A DNA stretch of 64,000 nucleotides from Micromonospora lupini str. Lupac 08 (GTDB taxonomy: Bacteria > Actinomycetota > Actinomycetes > Mycobacteriales > Micromonosporaceae): NCBI RefSeq assembly GCF_000297395.2, contig NZ_HF570108.1, forward strand, positions 4,212,154-4,276,153, given 5' to 3'. Under the pieces are notes generated by a model. That model saw only the letters and a list, made by a program, of their open reading frames with translations, was not told where the DNA came from and ran no database searches. Each line of letters starts with the position of its first letter. Within the stretch, counting starts at the first letter, position 1. The translations under genes and the position numbers were made by a program. Positions 24,187 through 32,545 of the stretch are shown piece by piece.

Positions 24187-25581
24187 GTGACCGACCAAGC
24201 GGAGGACTACGACCTGCTCGTCGTGGGCGGCGGCAAGGCCGGCAAGACGCTGAGCATGAACGTCGCCCGGTCCGGCCGGCGGGTGGCGATGGTGGAACGC
24301 GGCATGATCGGCGGTAGCTGCATAAACGTCGCGTGCATCCCCACGAAGGCGCTGGTGACGAGCGCCCGGGCGGCCCGTCAACTGCGCCACGCCGCCGCGC
24401 TCGGCCTCGTGGTCGAGGGTGGTCGGGTCGACGTGGACCTGCTGCGGGCGCACAAGCAGGACGTCGTCGAGGGGATGGTCGCGGCCAACCGGCAGCAGTT
24501 CCTCGACTCGGGTCTGCACCTGGTGATCGGCGAGGCCCGGTTCGTGGCCGCGCGGACCGTGCGGGTGTCCCTGGCCGACGGTGGCGAACGGCTGCTGCGC
24601 GGCGACGACGTGGTCATCAACACGGGCACGCGGCCGTACCTGCCGTCCGTCCCCGGCATGACCGAGGCCGGGGTGCTGACGAGCGACGATCTGCTGCGCC
24701 TGGACCGGCTGCCGGCACGGCTGGTGGTGCTCGGCGGCGGCACCGTCGGGGTGGAGTTCGCGCAGATGTTCGCGTCGTTCGGCAGCGCGGTGACGGTGAT
24801 CGAGGGCGGTCCCCAACTGCTCACCCGCGAGGACCCCGACATCGGCGACGCGATGATGCGGGTCTTCCTCGACGACGGCATCGACGTACGCGTCGGCGTG
24901 ACTGTCGCCCGGGTCGACCGCGACGCCGACGGTACGGCCCGGATCACCCTCGACGACGGCAGCGTGGTGACCGGGGACGAGGTCCTCGTGGCGGCCGGCC
25001 GGGCGCCGGTCACCGCCGGGCTCGGGCTGGACACGGCAGGTGTCCGAATCAGCGACCGTGGCTTCGTGGTGGTCGACGAGTACCTGCGCACCAGCGCCGA
25101 GCGGACGTGGGCGGCCGGGGACGTCGCCGGCAGCCCGCAGTTCACCCACGCCTCGCTCGACGACTACCGGATCATCCGGGCGAACCTGGCCGGTGAGCGG
25201 CGCAGCACGGCGGGCCGGCTCATTCCGTACACCGTCTTCACCACCCCGGAGCTGGCGCGGGTCGGCCTCAGCGAGAGCGACGCGCGTCGCGCCGGGTACG
25301 ACGTCGAGGTGGCCCAGCTGCCCGTCGCCGCGATCCCCCGGGCCCGCACCCTGCGTCAGACGCAGGGCATGTGGAAGGCGGTCATCGACGCCCGCACCGA
25401 CCAGATCCTGGGCGCGGCGCTGCTCGGCCCGGAGGCGGGTGAGGTGATCACCTCGGTGCAGTTGGCCATGCTCGCCTCCATGCCGTGGACCGCGCTGCGG
25501 GACGCGGTCATCACGCATCCGACCATGGCCGAGGGCCTCAACCTGCTCTTCGCGTCGCTGAAGTCCCGCCCGGTGCGCTGA
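24187..25581 (+). CDS. FAD-dependent pyridine nucleotide-disulfide oxidoreductase (mercuric-reductase-like)
   Basis: 464 residues, usual length for the class I family. It has FAD motif LLVVGGGKAGKTLS, redox Cys45 and Cys50 in GGSCINVACIPTK, NAD(P) motif LGGGTVGVEFAQM and a late FAD motif TWAAGDVAG. A C-terminal His-Glu pair in HPTMAEG forms the interface active site. Neither the N-terminal heavy-metal domain nor the C-terminal Cys pair of true mercuric reductase is present, and no mer genes are near. The substrate is therefore more likely a small disulfide or quinone. GTG start with GAGAGGAG upstream. Confidence 0.88.
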   Translation: MTDQAEDYDLLVVGGGKAGKTLSMNVARSGRRVAMVERGMIGGSCINVACIPTKALVTSARAARQLRHAAALGLVVEGGRVDVDLLRAHKQDVVEGMVAANRQQFLDSGLHLVIGEARFVAARTVRVSLADGGERLLRGDDVVINTGTRPYLPSVPGMTEAGVLTSDDLLRLDRLPARLVVLGGGTVGVEFAQMFASFGSAVTVIEGGPQLLTREDPDIGDAMMRVFLDDGIDVRVGVTVARVDRDADGTARITLDDGSVVTGDEVLVAAGRAPVTAGLGLDTAGVRISDRGFVVVDEYLRTSAERTWAAGDVAGSPQFTHASLDDYRIIRANLAGERRSTAGRLIPYTVFTTPELARVGLSESDARRAGYDVEVAQLPVAAIPRARTLRQTQGMWKAVIDARTDQILGAALLGPEAGEVITSVQLAMLASMPWTALRDAVITHPTMAEGLNLLFASLKSRPVR

Positions 25582-25623
25582 GCACGTCCCGCCCGGTGCG
25601 CTGAGCACGTCCCGCCGGGTGAG
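25563..25623. repeat. 23-base tandem duplication across the stop codon, plus partial third copy
   Basis: The 23-base unit beginning GTCCCGCCCGGTGCGCTGAG occurs at 25563-25585 and exactly again at 25586-25608, then a diverged partial copy follows to about 25623. The first copy holds the stop codon of the disulfide oxidoreductase gene; the second repeats that stop outside the gene. Confidence 0.8.
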
Positions 25624-25624
25624 G

Positions 25625-26392
25625 TCAGCCGGCGATCTCGGCGCGTACCCGTTCCTGGAAGGCGCGGGCCTCGGCGCCGGTGGGTGGTGGCCCGCCGTGC
25701 CGCGCGGCGATCGCCCGGCGGATCACCTCGGCCGGGTCGCCGGTGTCGACGAGCCGCTGGCCGGCGGCCACCTTGGACAGCCACTGACCGTCGCGGTGAC
25801 GCACCAGGGAACGGCAGGCACCGAGCACCGCGTCCTCCGCGCCGGGCGCGGGCCGGTCGCCCGGCGGCGTCGGCAGGGCCAGCCACCAGGTCAGCGCCTC
25901 GATCAGCAGACGGCGCAGGTCGGCCGGGGTGAGGTCGGCGAAGACCTCCGCCGCCGGTGGCCCGAGCAGCGCCATCCCGCTGCCGTGCAGGATGCTGCGG
26001 TCCAGCCCGTACCAGAACCGGCCGTCGGCCGGCGGGCGGTCGGCCGGGTCGAGGGTCTGGCGGAACGGCATCGCGCGCCCGGTGTTCAGCTCGACCTCGA
26101 AGCCGGGTTCGGGGCTGCCGGCCGCGGCCACCGCCCGCTGGTACACGACCAGTTCCAGGCCGCGCGCCGGGCAGGGCAGCGCCTCGTGCCGCAGCCGTGC
26201 CACAAGCGTCACCTTGGCGGCCTCGGTCAGCGGGCCGGCGCAGACCAGCGCCACGTCCACGTCGCTGCGGCCGGCCTGGTACGCGCCGAGCCCCACCGAG
26301 CCGGCCGCGTACGCGTCGACGAGGTCGCCGCCGAGCACGTCCCGGGCGGTGTCCACGAGGTCGTCGAGGTAGCGGCGAAGATCAGAGTCCAC
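25625..26392 (-). CDS. Nucleotidyltransferase with aminoglycoside-adenylyltransferase-like C-terminal domain
   Basis: 255 residues. The nucleotidyltransferase motif is GSVGLGAYQAGRSDVDVALV (about residues 31-50): Gly-Ser followed by the Asp-x-Asp metal pair. The second half has the helical DUF4111 layout of ANT(3'')/ANT(9)-type enzymes (LLIEALTWWLALP, GQWLSKVAAGQRLVD). Members include resistance enzymes, but many chromosomal ones have unknown substrates, so no resistance claim is made. ATG start at 26392. The gene precedes no clear operon partner; 100 bases of repeats separate it from the membrane-protein gene. Confidence 0.8.
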   Translation of the reverse strand: MDSDLRRYLDDLVDTARDVLGGDLVDAYAAGSVGLGAYQAGRSDVDVALVCAGPLTEAAKVTLVARLRHEALPCPARGLELVVYQRAVAAAGSPEPGFEVELNTGRAMPFRQTLDPADRPPADGRFWYGLDRSILHGSGMALLGPPAAEVFADLTPADLRRLLIEALTWWLALPTPPGDRPAPGAEDAVLGACRSLVRHRDGQWLSKVAAGQRLVDTGDPAEVIRRAIAARHGGPPPTGAEARAFQERVRAEIAG

Positions 26393-26423
26393 GCCCCATC
26401 CTCACCCGTGGACGCGGGCGCGT

Positions 26424-26497
26424 CGGCACCGGGCCGGCGGCCCCGACCGGCACCGGGCCCGGCGGTCCCTGACGGCACCGGGCCGGCGGCCCCTAGC
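26424..26497. repeat. Three imperfect 24-25-base tandem copies
   Basis: Copies begin at 26424, 26448 and 26473, each starting CGGCACCGGGCC with small changes. The third runs into the stop codon of the next minus-strand gene. It is probably slippage in GC-rich intergenic sequence; no function is evident. Confidence 0.7.
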
Positions 26498-27872
26498 CGG
26501 CGTAGAGCAGCAGGAGGCCGGCGACGGTGTACGCGACCATCAGCGCGAGCAGCGGAAGCTGACCGGCCACCGCCCGCGCCCGGGGGAACAGATACAGGGC
26601 GCGGTCGTGGGCGAGCAGGGTGCCGAGCAGGTGCCCGACGATGATGACGGTGATCTGCAGGTTGGCCACCCCGGACGGGGTGACGAGCGCGGTGTGCGGT
26701 TGCCAACCCGCCGTGCCGAACCAGTCCGCTCCGGTGTCGCGGGGGTCGGACAGCAGGGCGACGGTGCGCTGACCCTCCAGGATCAGCAGCGAGTAGTAGT
26801 GCGCCACCACGTAACCCACCGCGATCGGCACGATCGAGTGCGCCAGTTCGCTCGGCACCGACGGCGACTCGGCGTCACGATCCGCGGCACCGGCCGGCGC
26901 CGCGGCGTTCGACGGTCCGGCCCGGCCGACGCGGGCGGCGACGCCGGTGGCGACGAGGTACGCCACGGCGACGACACCGATGACCCCGACCAGTCCGGCG
27001 CTGCCGGTGACCGCCGGGGGCAGGCCGTTCTCCTGGGAGAAGCGCAGCCAGGCCGGCGCGTTGGAGAGGCTGTCGAACATGGTCGAGCCGAGCAGCACGA
27101 TCACCACGGCGACGAGTCCGGGACGGGGCCGCAGGCCGGCGATCCCGTCGAGCGGGTTGCGCCACACCAGCACCCCGTCGGCGGCCCTGCCGATCGGGGC
27201 GAGCCGGCCGACGAGCGCGCTGTAGACCTCGAACGGGTCGGCCCGGTCGAACCAGCCGGCGCCGAACAGCGCGGCGCCGCCCAGCATGACCACGGCGTAC
27301 CCGGCCAGCCACGCGGTGATGACCGGCAGGGTGGCCCGGTCCGGCGCGACGAGCTCCAGCCAGACGAACCCGAACAGGGTGAGCGCGGCCGGCCAGAGAC
27401 CGAGGCCGGCGGGCAACTTCCGGACGCCGCGCGCCGGGTCGCGCCGCGCCGCCAGGGCGACGAGCAGATGCACCGTACGCAGCGGGTTGACCGCCCGCCA
27501 GACCGGGCCGAAGAGCAGCGAGACGGGTACCAGTCCGACCCAGAGGAGCACGTAGAGCGCGCCGGCCGTCGGATTGTCCGGGGTGTCGGGCCCACCGAAC
27601 AGGCCCACGCAGAACCAGGCGGCGGCGAGCAGTCCCAGTCCGCGCAGCGCCCACCGGAACGCGGGAGCGTCGACGAGGCCGGCCAGCCGGTCCGGCACCG
27701 GCCGGCCACCGGCGGCGTCCCGGTCCAGGCGTGGCTCGCGCCAGAGCAGGCCCAGGGCGACGAACGTGACGACAAGGGTCAGGGCGGCGGCGACCACCAG
27801 TTCGGAAAGCGTGATCGGCAGGTCCTGACGGCCGCCGACGCCGTGCGCCAGCAGGGCGGGAGCGCCGGACAT
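26493..27872 (-). CDS. Polytopic membrane protein of the copper-type locus
   Basis: 459 residues with about ten to twelve hydrophobic helices. Conserved-looking stretches are WVGLVPVSLLFGPVWRAVNPLRT, LFGAGWFDRADPFEVYSALVGRLAPIGR and IVPIAVGYVVAHYYSLLILEGQ, with His residues near membrane edges (VVAHYYS, VGHLLG). I recognise it as a hypothetical actinobacterial membrane protein but cannot name a function. It is immediately followed by the cupredoxin-like lipoprotein gene read in the same direction (five bases apart), and next to a divergent CopC gene, so a role in copper handling or respiratory oxidase assembly is plausible. Confidence 0.75.
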   Translation of the reverse strand: MSGAPALLAHGVGGRQDLPITLSELVVAAALTLVVTFVALGLLWREPRLDRDAAGGRPVPDRLAGLVDAPAFRWALRGLGLLAAAWFCVGLFGGPDTPDNPTAGALYVLLWVGLVPVSLLFGPVWRAVNPLRTVHLLVALAARRDPARGVRKLPAGLGLWPAALTLFGFVWLELVAPDRATLPVITAWLAGYAVVMLGGAALFGAGWFDRADPFEVYSALVGRLAPIGRAADGVLVWRNPLDGIAGLRPRPGLVAVVIVLLGSTMFDSLSNAPAWLRFSQENGLPPAVTGSAGLVGVIGVVAVAYLVATGVAARVGRAGPSNAAAPAGAADRDAESPSVPSELAHSIVPIAVGYVVAHYYSLLILEGQRTVALLSDPRDTGADWFGTAGWQPHTALVTPSGVANLQITVIIVGHLLGTLLAHDRALYLFPRARAVAGQLPLLALMVAYTVAGLLLLYAG

Positions 27873-27877
27873 CGGGC

Positions 27878-28363
27878 TCAGCGGACGACGAGCTGGAACA
27901 ACACCAGCTCGGTCTCGTGCGTCTCCACCTCGAACAGCCCGGTCTTCTCGGCCCGGAACTGCACCGAGCCGGGCGTACCGGCCGGCAGTCGGGCGCCCAG
28001 GTCGTAGCCGTGCACGTGCAGTTCGTCGACGACGTCCGAGGTGACCGTGATCCGGACCAGTTGGCCCTTGGCCACCGTCACCCGGCCGGTCGGCGGGTTG
28101 ATCCGTCGCTTGGTGACGGTCACGGTGATCTCGCGGTCGACAGCGGGCGTGCTGGCGGTGGCGGCGGCAGTGGGGCTGTCCGCCGAGGCCGGCGCGGCGG
28201 CGGTGGTCGGTGCGGCGGCCGACGTCGGCGGTGTCGAGGGGGTGGCCACGGACGGGTCGTCGTCGTGCCCGCAGCCGGCGGTGAGCAGGGCGCTGAGCAG
28301 ACCGGTGACGAGGAGGGTGGTGGGGATGGCGGTGCGGCGGGCACCGGGGGCGCGGACGAACAC
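27878..28363 (-). CDS. Cupredoxin-like lipoprotein
   Basis: 161 residues. A basic N-terminus and hydrophobic stretch end in lipobox LLTAGC, so Cys30 is the likely lipidated residue. A Pro/Thr/Ala linker follows (about 35-70). The C-terminal 85 residues look like a cupredoxin barrel (ITVTVTKRRINPPTGRVTVAKGQLVRITVTSD, HVHGYD, ETHETELVLFQL). His and acidic residues could bind copper, but the classic Cys ligand of type 1 sites is not seen. It is upstream of, and reads into, the membrane-protein gene. Confidence 0.8.
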   Translation of the reverse strand: MFVRAPGARRTAIPTTLLVTGLLSALLTAGCGHDDDPSVATPSTPPTSAAAPTTAAAPASADSPTAAATASTPAVDREITVTVTKRRINPPTGRVTVAKGQLVRITVTSDVVDELHVHGYDLGARLPAGTPGSVQFRAEKTGLFEVETHETELVLFQLVVR

Positions 28364-28465
28364 GGGCGGACTCCGAACGACGCGGGGGGACGGGGTGTCG
28401 AGCTGATCGTCGGAGGGTGAACTCTACGTCTTGTTCGGCGGTGGGGAAATGACCATGATGAACGA

Positions 28466-29299
28466 ATGCGATCGAGGCTGGTCACTGTCTGTCACGTTGT
28501 GTGTCGTAGCGTCGTCGTGCTGGCTGCGCTGCTTCTGGTGTCGCTGGCGCTGCCCGCCGCCCCGGCGTCGGCGCACGGGCAGTTGGCGACCTCCACGCCG
28601 CTGACCGGCACCGTGGTTCGCAAGCCGCTGGCCCAGATCGGGTTGTACTTCACCGAGAAACCGGCCGCCAACGCGCACTTCACGGTCACCGGCCCGAACG
28701 GGTCACGGGTGGACAGCGGCTGGTCGTACGGCGAGCCGAAGCGGCTGGACAAGCCGGTCCAGGAGTACTTCATGGTCAACGGCGTCTTCGAGCCGCGGCT
28801 CTACCACACCGGCTTCCCCGCCATGGTCACCGTCGCGCACTGGCCGGCGAAGGGCCGCTACACCGCCACCTACCTCACGGTCGCCTCGGACGGCGAAGCG
28901 GTGCGGGGCAACGTCACCTTCGACTACCAGGGTCCGAGCACGGCGGCCCCGGCCGCCTGGACGGTGCCGACGAACGCCCCCGATCCGGCCCTGCTCGCCC
29001 AGGCCGAGGGCACCCCCTCGGCGTCGGCCGTGCCGTTGGCGACACTCGACCCGGCCGTCACCCCCGCGGCCGCTCCACCGGCGTCCCCGCCGGCCGGAGG
29101 GCTTCCGCCCTGGGTGGTGCCCGCCGGTGTCGTGCTGGTCGTCGGCGCCATCGTCGTGGTGGCGGCCCGCCGCCGACCGGCAGCACGCCCGTCCGGCGGC
29201 GCCACCCGTTCGCGCGGCGCAACCCCGCGTCCCCGCGGCGCGGCCTCTCGTCCCCGCGGCGGAACGGACCGGCGACCGGCGCGGCGCGGCCGCCGCTGA
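28466..29299 (+). CDS. CopC-domain secreted, membrane-anchored copper-binding protein
   Basis: 277 residues. A signal peptide ends PAAPASA-H, so the mature protein would start with His, the N-terminal ligand used by CopC proteins for Cu(II). The CopC barrel covers about residues 38-155 (GQLATSTPLTGTVVRKPLAQIGLYF, ending NVTFDYQG). A Pro/Ala linker and one helix (WVVPAGVVLVVGAIVVVAARR, about 212-232) follow, then a basic tail. It would bind copper outside the membrane. Divergent from the cupredoxin-like lipoprotein gene across 102 bases, indicating a shared regulatory region. Confidence 0.85.
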   Translation: MRSRLVTVCHVVCRSVVVLAALLLVSLALPAAPASAHGQLATSTPLTGTVVRKPLAQIGLYFTEKPAANAHFTVTGPNGSRVDSGWSYGEPKRLDKPVQEYFMVNGVFEPRLYHTGFPAMVTVAHWPAKGRYTATYLTVASDGEAVRGNVTFDYQGPSTAAPAAWTVPTNAPDPALLAQAEGTPSASAVPLATLDPAVTPAAAPPASPPAGGLPPWVVPAGVVLVVGAIVVVAARRRPAARPSGGATRSRGATPRPRGAASRPRGGTDRRPARRGRR

Positions 29300-29668
29300 G
29301 TCTCCTCGGCGTACGCCCCGGGTCGGGGCGCGGGCCGACTTCTGTCCAGGAACGGCCGCCGGAGGGCGGTCGTAGCGTCCAGCGCGCTCGCTGCTGGCCG
29401 GCACCTGAGCCGCCGTCCGGCGCGGGCTCATTTCCGACATCAAGGGATCAGTGCCGCGACCTTTCGCACGGACATCGGGAACTTTTGATGTATCGATGCA
29501 AAGGCATGGACAGCATCATCGAAACACCTTAATGTCTCGACCCATCAACCCGGTGTTTCCGGATCGTCACTCGTCGGCGTCGAAGACGTTACGGACCGGG
29601 ACCGGCGGCCACCGCCTCACATCGCTGCACGCCGGCCGTCGGTCACTCCTATCCTCTGTGGAGGAACG
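29300..29668. other. 369-base spacer without a gene, probable promoter region
   Basis: The first part is GC-rich. From about 29480 to 29560 the base composition turns markedly AT-richer than the surroundings, with short dyad pieces such as GATGC and GCATC around 29500-29516. The 3' end carries GGAGG just before the ATG at 29669. This looks like the upstream control region of the secreted protein gene; no box was identified with certainty. Confidence 0.45.
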
Positions 29669-32491
29669 ATGGGCACACCGCTGCTGCGCCGGTTCCGCAG
29701 TCCCGTCCTGGGCGCGCTCGCGCTCGTCCTCGCCGTCGGCTTCTGGGCCGACCCGGCCGACGCCGCCCCCGAGCAGGAACCGGGCGTCACGCTGCGCGTC
29801 TACGACGTCCAGGTGCCGCTCTCCGAGATCTGCACGCTCAAGCCCGCACAGACCCCGAACGTGGACAAGCTGATGTCCACGATCAACTGGACCTCGGCGG
29901 CCGACTTCGGCTTCGAGGACAACTTCGTCTCGCAGGTGCTCGGCAACATCACCATCACCCAGGCCGGGAGCTACACCTTCCGGCTCAGCAGCGACGACGG
30001 GTCCAAGCTGACGATCGACAACACGGTCGTCATCAACCACGACGGCCTCCACGGCGCCACACCGCCCAAGGAGGGCGGCGTCACCCTCGCCGCCGGGCTG
30101 CACCCACTGCGCATCGACCACTTCGAGCGCGCCGGTGGCCAGCAGATCACCCTGGAGTGGCGTACACCCGGCTCGTCGTCCTTCGTGGTCGTGCCGACCT
30201 CGGCGCTGAGCACCGACGCCGGGGTGGTGCGGGTGACCGCGCCGGGGCGCAAGGAGTGCGAGGGCGTCACCGACTCCCCCGGCGACGGGCTGCCGCTCAT
30301 CGGCGTGCACCCCGGCTACACGCTCACGAACCTGCGGCCCTCCGGCTTCCAGCCGAAGGTCACCGGGATGGACTGGTTGGCCGACGGCCGGCTGGTCATC
30401 AGCACCTGGGGTGGCAGCGACCAGTCGGGCACCTCCCAGGACGGCGAGGTGTACGTCCTGGGCAACACCGGCGGCGCGACCGGTCCCGGGTCGGTGACCA
30501 CCAAGAAGATCGCCGGTGGTCTCAAGGAGCCGATGGGGCTCAAGGTCGTCGACGGCGTGGTCTACGTGTCGGAGAAGCAGCGGCTGACCCGGCTCGTGGA
30601 CACCACAGGCGACGAGGTGGCCGACCGCCTCGACACCGTCGCCACCTGGCCGTACGGGGGCAAGTTCCACGAGTTCGCGTTCGGTCTGCTCTACCAGGAC
30701 GGCTTCTTCTACGTGAACCTGTCGGTGTCGATCGACTACGGCGGCGCGACCACGGTGCCGCAGCCCGCCGCCAACCGGGGTACCACCATCAAGGTCAACA
30801 AGGACACCGGCGCGGTCAGCTACGTCGCCGGTGGTCTGCGCACGCCGCACGGCATCGGTTGGGGCCCGGAGGGCGGCATCTTCGTCACCGACAACCAGGG
30901 CGGCTGGCTGCCGTCGTCGAAGCTCGTGCACATCAAGCAGGGCCGCTTCTTCAACCACTACATGACCCCGGCGGGCCCGTTCGACGCCAACCCGATCACC
31001 CCGCCGGTGCTCTGGATGCCGCAGAACGAGATCGCCAACTCCCCCAGCACGCCGCTCTACCTCACCACCGGGCGGTACGCGGGCCAGTTCGTCATCGGTG
31101 ACGTCACCTACGGCGGCCTCCAGCGCGCGTCGGTGGAGAAGGTCAACGGCGAGTACCAGGGCGCGCTGTTCCGGCTCACCCAGGGCCTGGAGGCCGGCGT
31201 CTCCGAGGTCAACCTCGGCCCGGACGGCGCGATCTACGTCGGCGGGCTCGGCGCGGGCGGCAACTGGGGGCAGACCGGCAAGCTGACGTACGGGTTGCAG
31301 AAGCTCACCCCGAACAGCACCAGCACCTTCGAGATGCTGGCCATGCGGGCCACCACCGCCGGTTTCGAGGTGGAGTACACCCAGCCGGTCTCGGCGGCGA
31401 CCGCCGCCAACCTAGCCGCCCACTACAAGGTCAAGCAGTGGCGGTACGAGGCGACGTCCAACTACGGCGGCCCGAAGATCGACGAGGAGACGTTGACCGT
31501 CAGCGGGGCGACCCTCTCGGCGGACGGCAAGAAGGTCACCCTGGTCGTCGACGGCCGCAAGGCCGGCCGGGTGGTCTACCTGCGGTCACCGCAGCCGTTC
31601 ACCTCCACCAGCGGCCAGTCGCTGTGGAGCACCGAGGCGTGGTACACGCTCAACGCCATCCCGGGCGTCACCGGCGGGACCAACCTGGCGCTCAACAAGC
31701 CGGCCACCGCGGACAGCTCCTGCTCGACGACCGAGGCGCCGGCCAAGGCCGTCAACGGCAGCGTCACCGGCGGCAACGGCGACAAGTGGTGCTCGAAGGG
31801 CACCTCGAAGTATCTCCAGGTGGACCTGGGGGGCAGCTACGCGGTGAACCGCGTGGTGGTGAAGCACGCCGGCGCCGGTGGTGAGGACGCCGCCTGGAAC
31901 ACGCGGGACTTCACGCTCGCGTCCAGCCCCGACGGCACGAACTGGACCACCCGGGCGACGGTGACCGGCAACACGGCGAGCACCACGACCCACGACGTCA
32001 GCGCGCCCGGCGCCCGCTACGTCCGCCTGGCCGTCACCGCGCCGACAAGCACCAGCGACACGGCGGCGCGCATCTACGAGTTGGAGGTGTACGGCAGCGC
32101 CACAAGCGGTTCGGGCAGCATCACCGGCGTCGGCGGCAAGTGCCTGGACGTGGACAACGCGGGCACGGCCGACGGCACGAAGGTGCAGTTGTGGACCTGC
32201 AACGGCACCGGCGCGCAGTCGTGGAGCCGCAACGGCGACACGTACCGGGCGCTGGGCAAGTGCCTCGACGTGGACAACGCCGGCACCGCCGACGGCACGA
32301 AGGTGCAGTTGTGGACCTGCAACGGCACCGGTTCGCAGGTGTGGCAGCCGCAGTCCGACGGGTCGATCCGCAACCCGCAGTCGGGCAAGGTGCTACAGGC
32401 CGCCGGAGGCGCCACGGCCGACGGCACCCAGATCCAGATCGGCACGTACGCCGGTGGCGCACAACAGAAGTGGGTGGTCACCGCCGGCTGA
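29669..32491 (+). CDS. Secreted multidomain protein: PA14, sorbosone-dehydrogenase-like propeller, discoidin and ricin lectin domains
   Basis: 940 residues with signal peptide 1-33 (ADPADA-AP). A PA14-like domain covers about 40-190 (SYTFRLSSDDGSKLTIDNTVVINHDG). A beta-propeller of the glucose/sorbosone dehydrogenase type covers about 205-550 (GMDWLADGRLVISTWGG, APHGIGWGPEGG-type motifs). An F5/8C discoidin domain covers about 665-810. A short ricin-B lectin covers about 815-940 with near-identical repeats containing GKCLDVDNAG. It probably binds and oxidises or recognises sugars outside the cell. ATG follows GGAGG. Transcription ends at a strong hairpin at 32503-32535. Confidence 0.88.
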   Translation: MGTPLLRRFRSPVLGALALVLAVGFWADPADAAPEQEPGVTLRVYDVQVPLSEICTLKPAQTPNVDKLMSTINWTSAADFGFEDNFVSQVLGNITITQAGSYTFRLSSDDGSKLTIDNTVVINHDGLHGATPPKEGGVTLAAGLHPLRIDHFERAGGQQITLEWRTPGSSSFVVVPTSALSTDAGVVRVTAPGRKECEGVTDSPGDGLPLIGVHPGYTLTNLRPSGFQPKVTGMDWLADGRLVISTWGGSDQSGTSQDGEVYVLGNTGGATGPGSVTTKKIAGGLKEPMGLKVVDGVVYVSEKQRLTRLVDTTGDEVADRLDTVATWPYGGKFHEFAFGLLYQDGFFYVNLSVSIDYGGATTVPQPAANRGTTIKVNKDTGAVSYVAGGLRTPHGIGWGPEGGIFVTDNQGGWLPSSKLVHIKQGRFFNHYMTPAGPFDANPITPPVLWMPQNEIANSPSTPLYLTTGRYAGQFVIGDVTYGGLQRASVEKVNGEYQGALFRLTQGLEAGVSEVNLGPDGAIYVGGLGAGGNWGQTGKLTYGLQKLTPNSTSTFEMLAMRATTAGFEVEYTQPVSAATAANLAAHYKVKQWRYEATSNYGGPKIDEETLTVSGATLSADGKKVTLVVDGRKAGRVVYLRSPQPFTSTSGQSLWSTEAWYTLNAIPGVTGGTNLALNKPATADSSCSTTEAPAKAVNGSVTGGNGDKWCSKGTSKYLQVDLGGSYAVNRVVVKHAGAGGEDAAWNTRDFTLASSPDGTNWTTRATVTGNTASTTTHDVSAPGARYVRLAVTAPTSTSDTAARIYELEVYGSATSGSGSITGVGGKCLDVDNAGTADGTKVQLWTCNGTGAQSWSRNGDTYRALGKCLDVDNAGTADGTKVQLWTCNGTGSQVWQPQSDGSIRNPQSGKVLQAAGGATADGTQIQIGTYAGGAQQKWVVTAG
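32135..32331 (+). repeat. 77-base near-identical tandem copies in the lectin domain
   Basis: Copies at 32135-32211 and 32255-32331 differ at only a few bases and are 120 bases apart. Each encodes GKCLDVDNAGTADGTKVQLW and the following TCNGTG. Nucleotide-level identity this high suggests recent duplication or gene conversion of a ricin-type repeat. Confidence 0.85.
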
Positions 32492-32502
32492 CACCCGACG
32501 GG

Positions 32503-32535
32503 GCGCGGTCCGACCGACGGCCGGTCGGACCGCGC
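32503..32535. terminator. Perfect 14-base hairpin between convergent genes
   Basis: Left arm 32503-32516 (GCGCGGTCCGACCG) pairs perfectly with 32522-32535 around a five-base loop. It lies 11 bases past one stop codon and 10 bases from the stop of the opposing gene, so it probably serves both directions. Confidence 0.82.
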
Positions 32536-32545
32536 TCCGCACCGG

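Noticed and set aside
24187..25581. True mercuric reductase (merA) identity
   Set aside because: No heavy-metal domain, no C-terminal Cys pair and no mer neighbours; only family-level naming is safe.
21212..25608. Long minus-strand open frames under the coiled-coil and oxidoreductase genes
   Set aside because: They are complements of strongly coding plus-strand genes with cofactor motifs and ribosome sites; no independent support.
25625..26392. Aminoglycoside resistance gene
   Set aside because: The fold is shared by chromosomal proteins of unknown substrate; sequence alone does not show a drug-modifying role.
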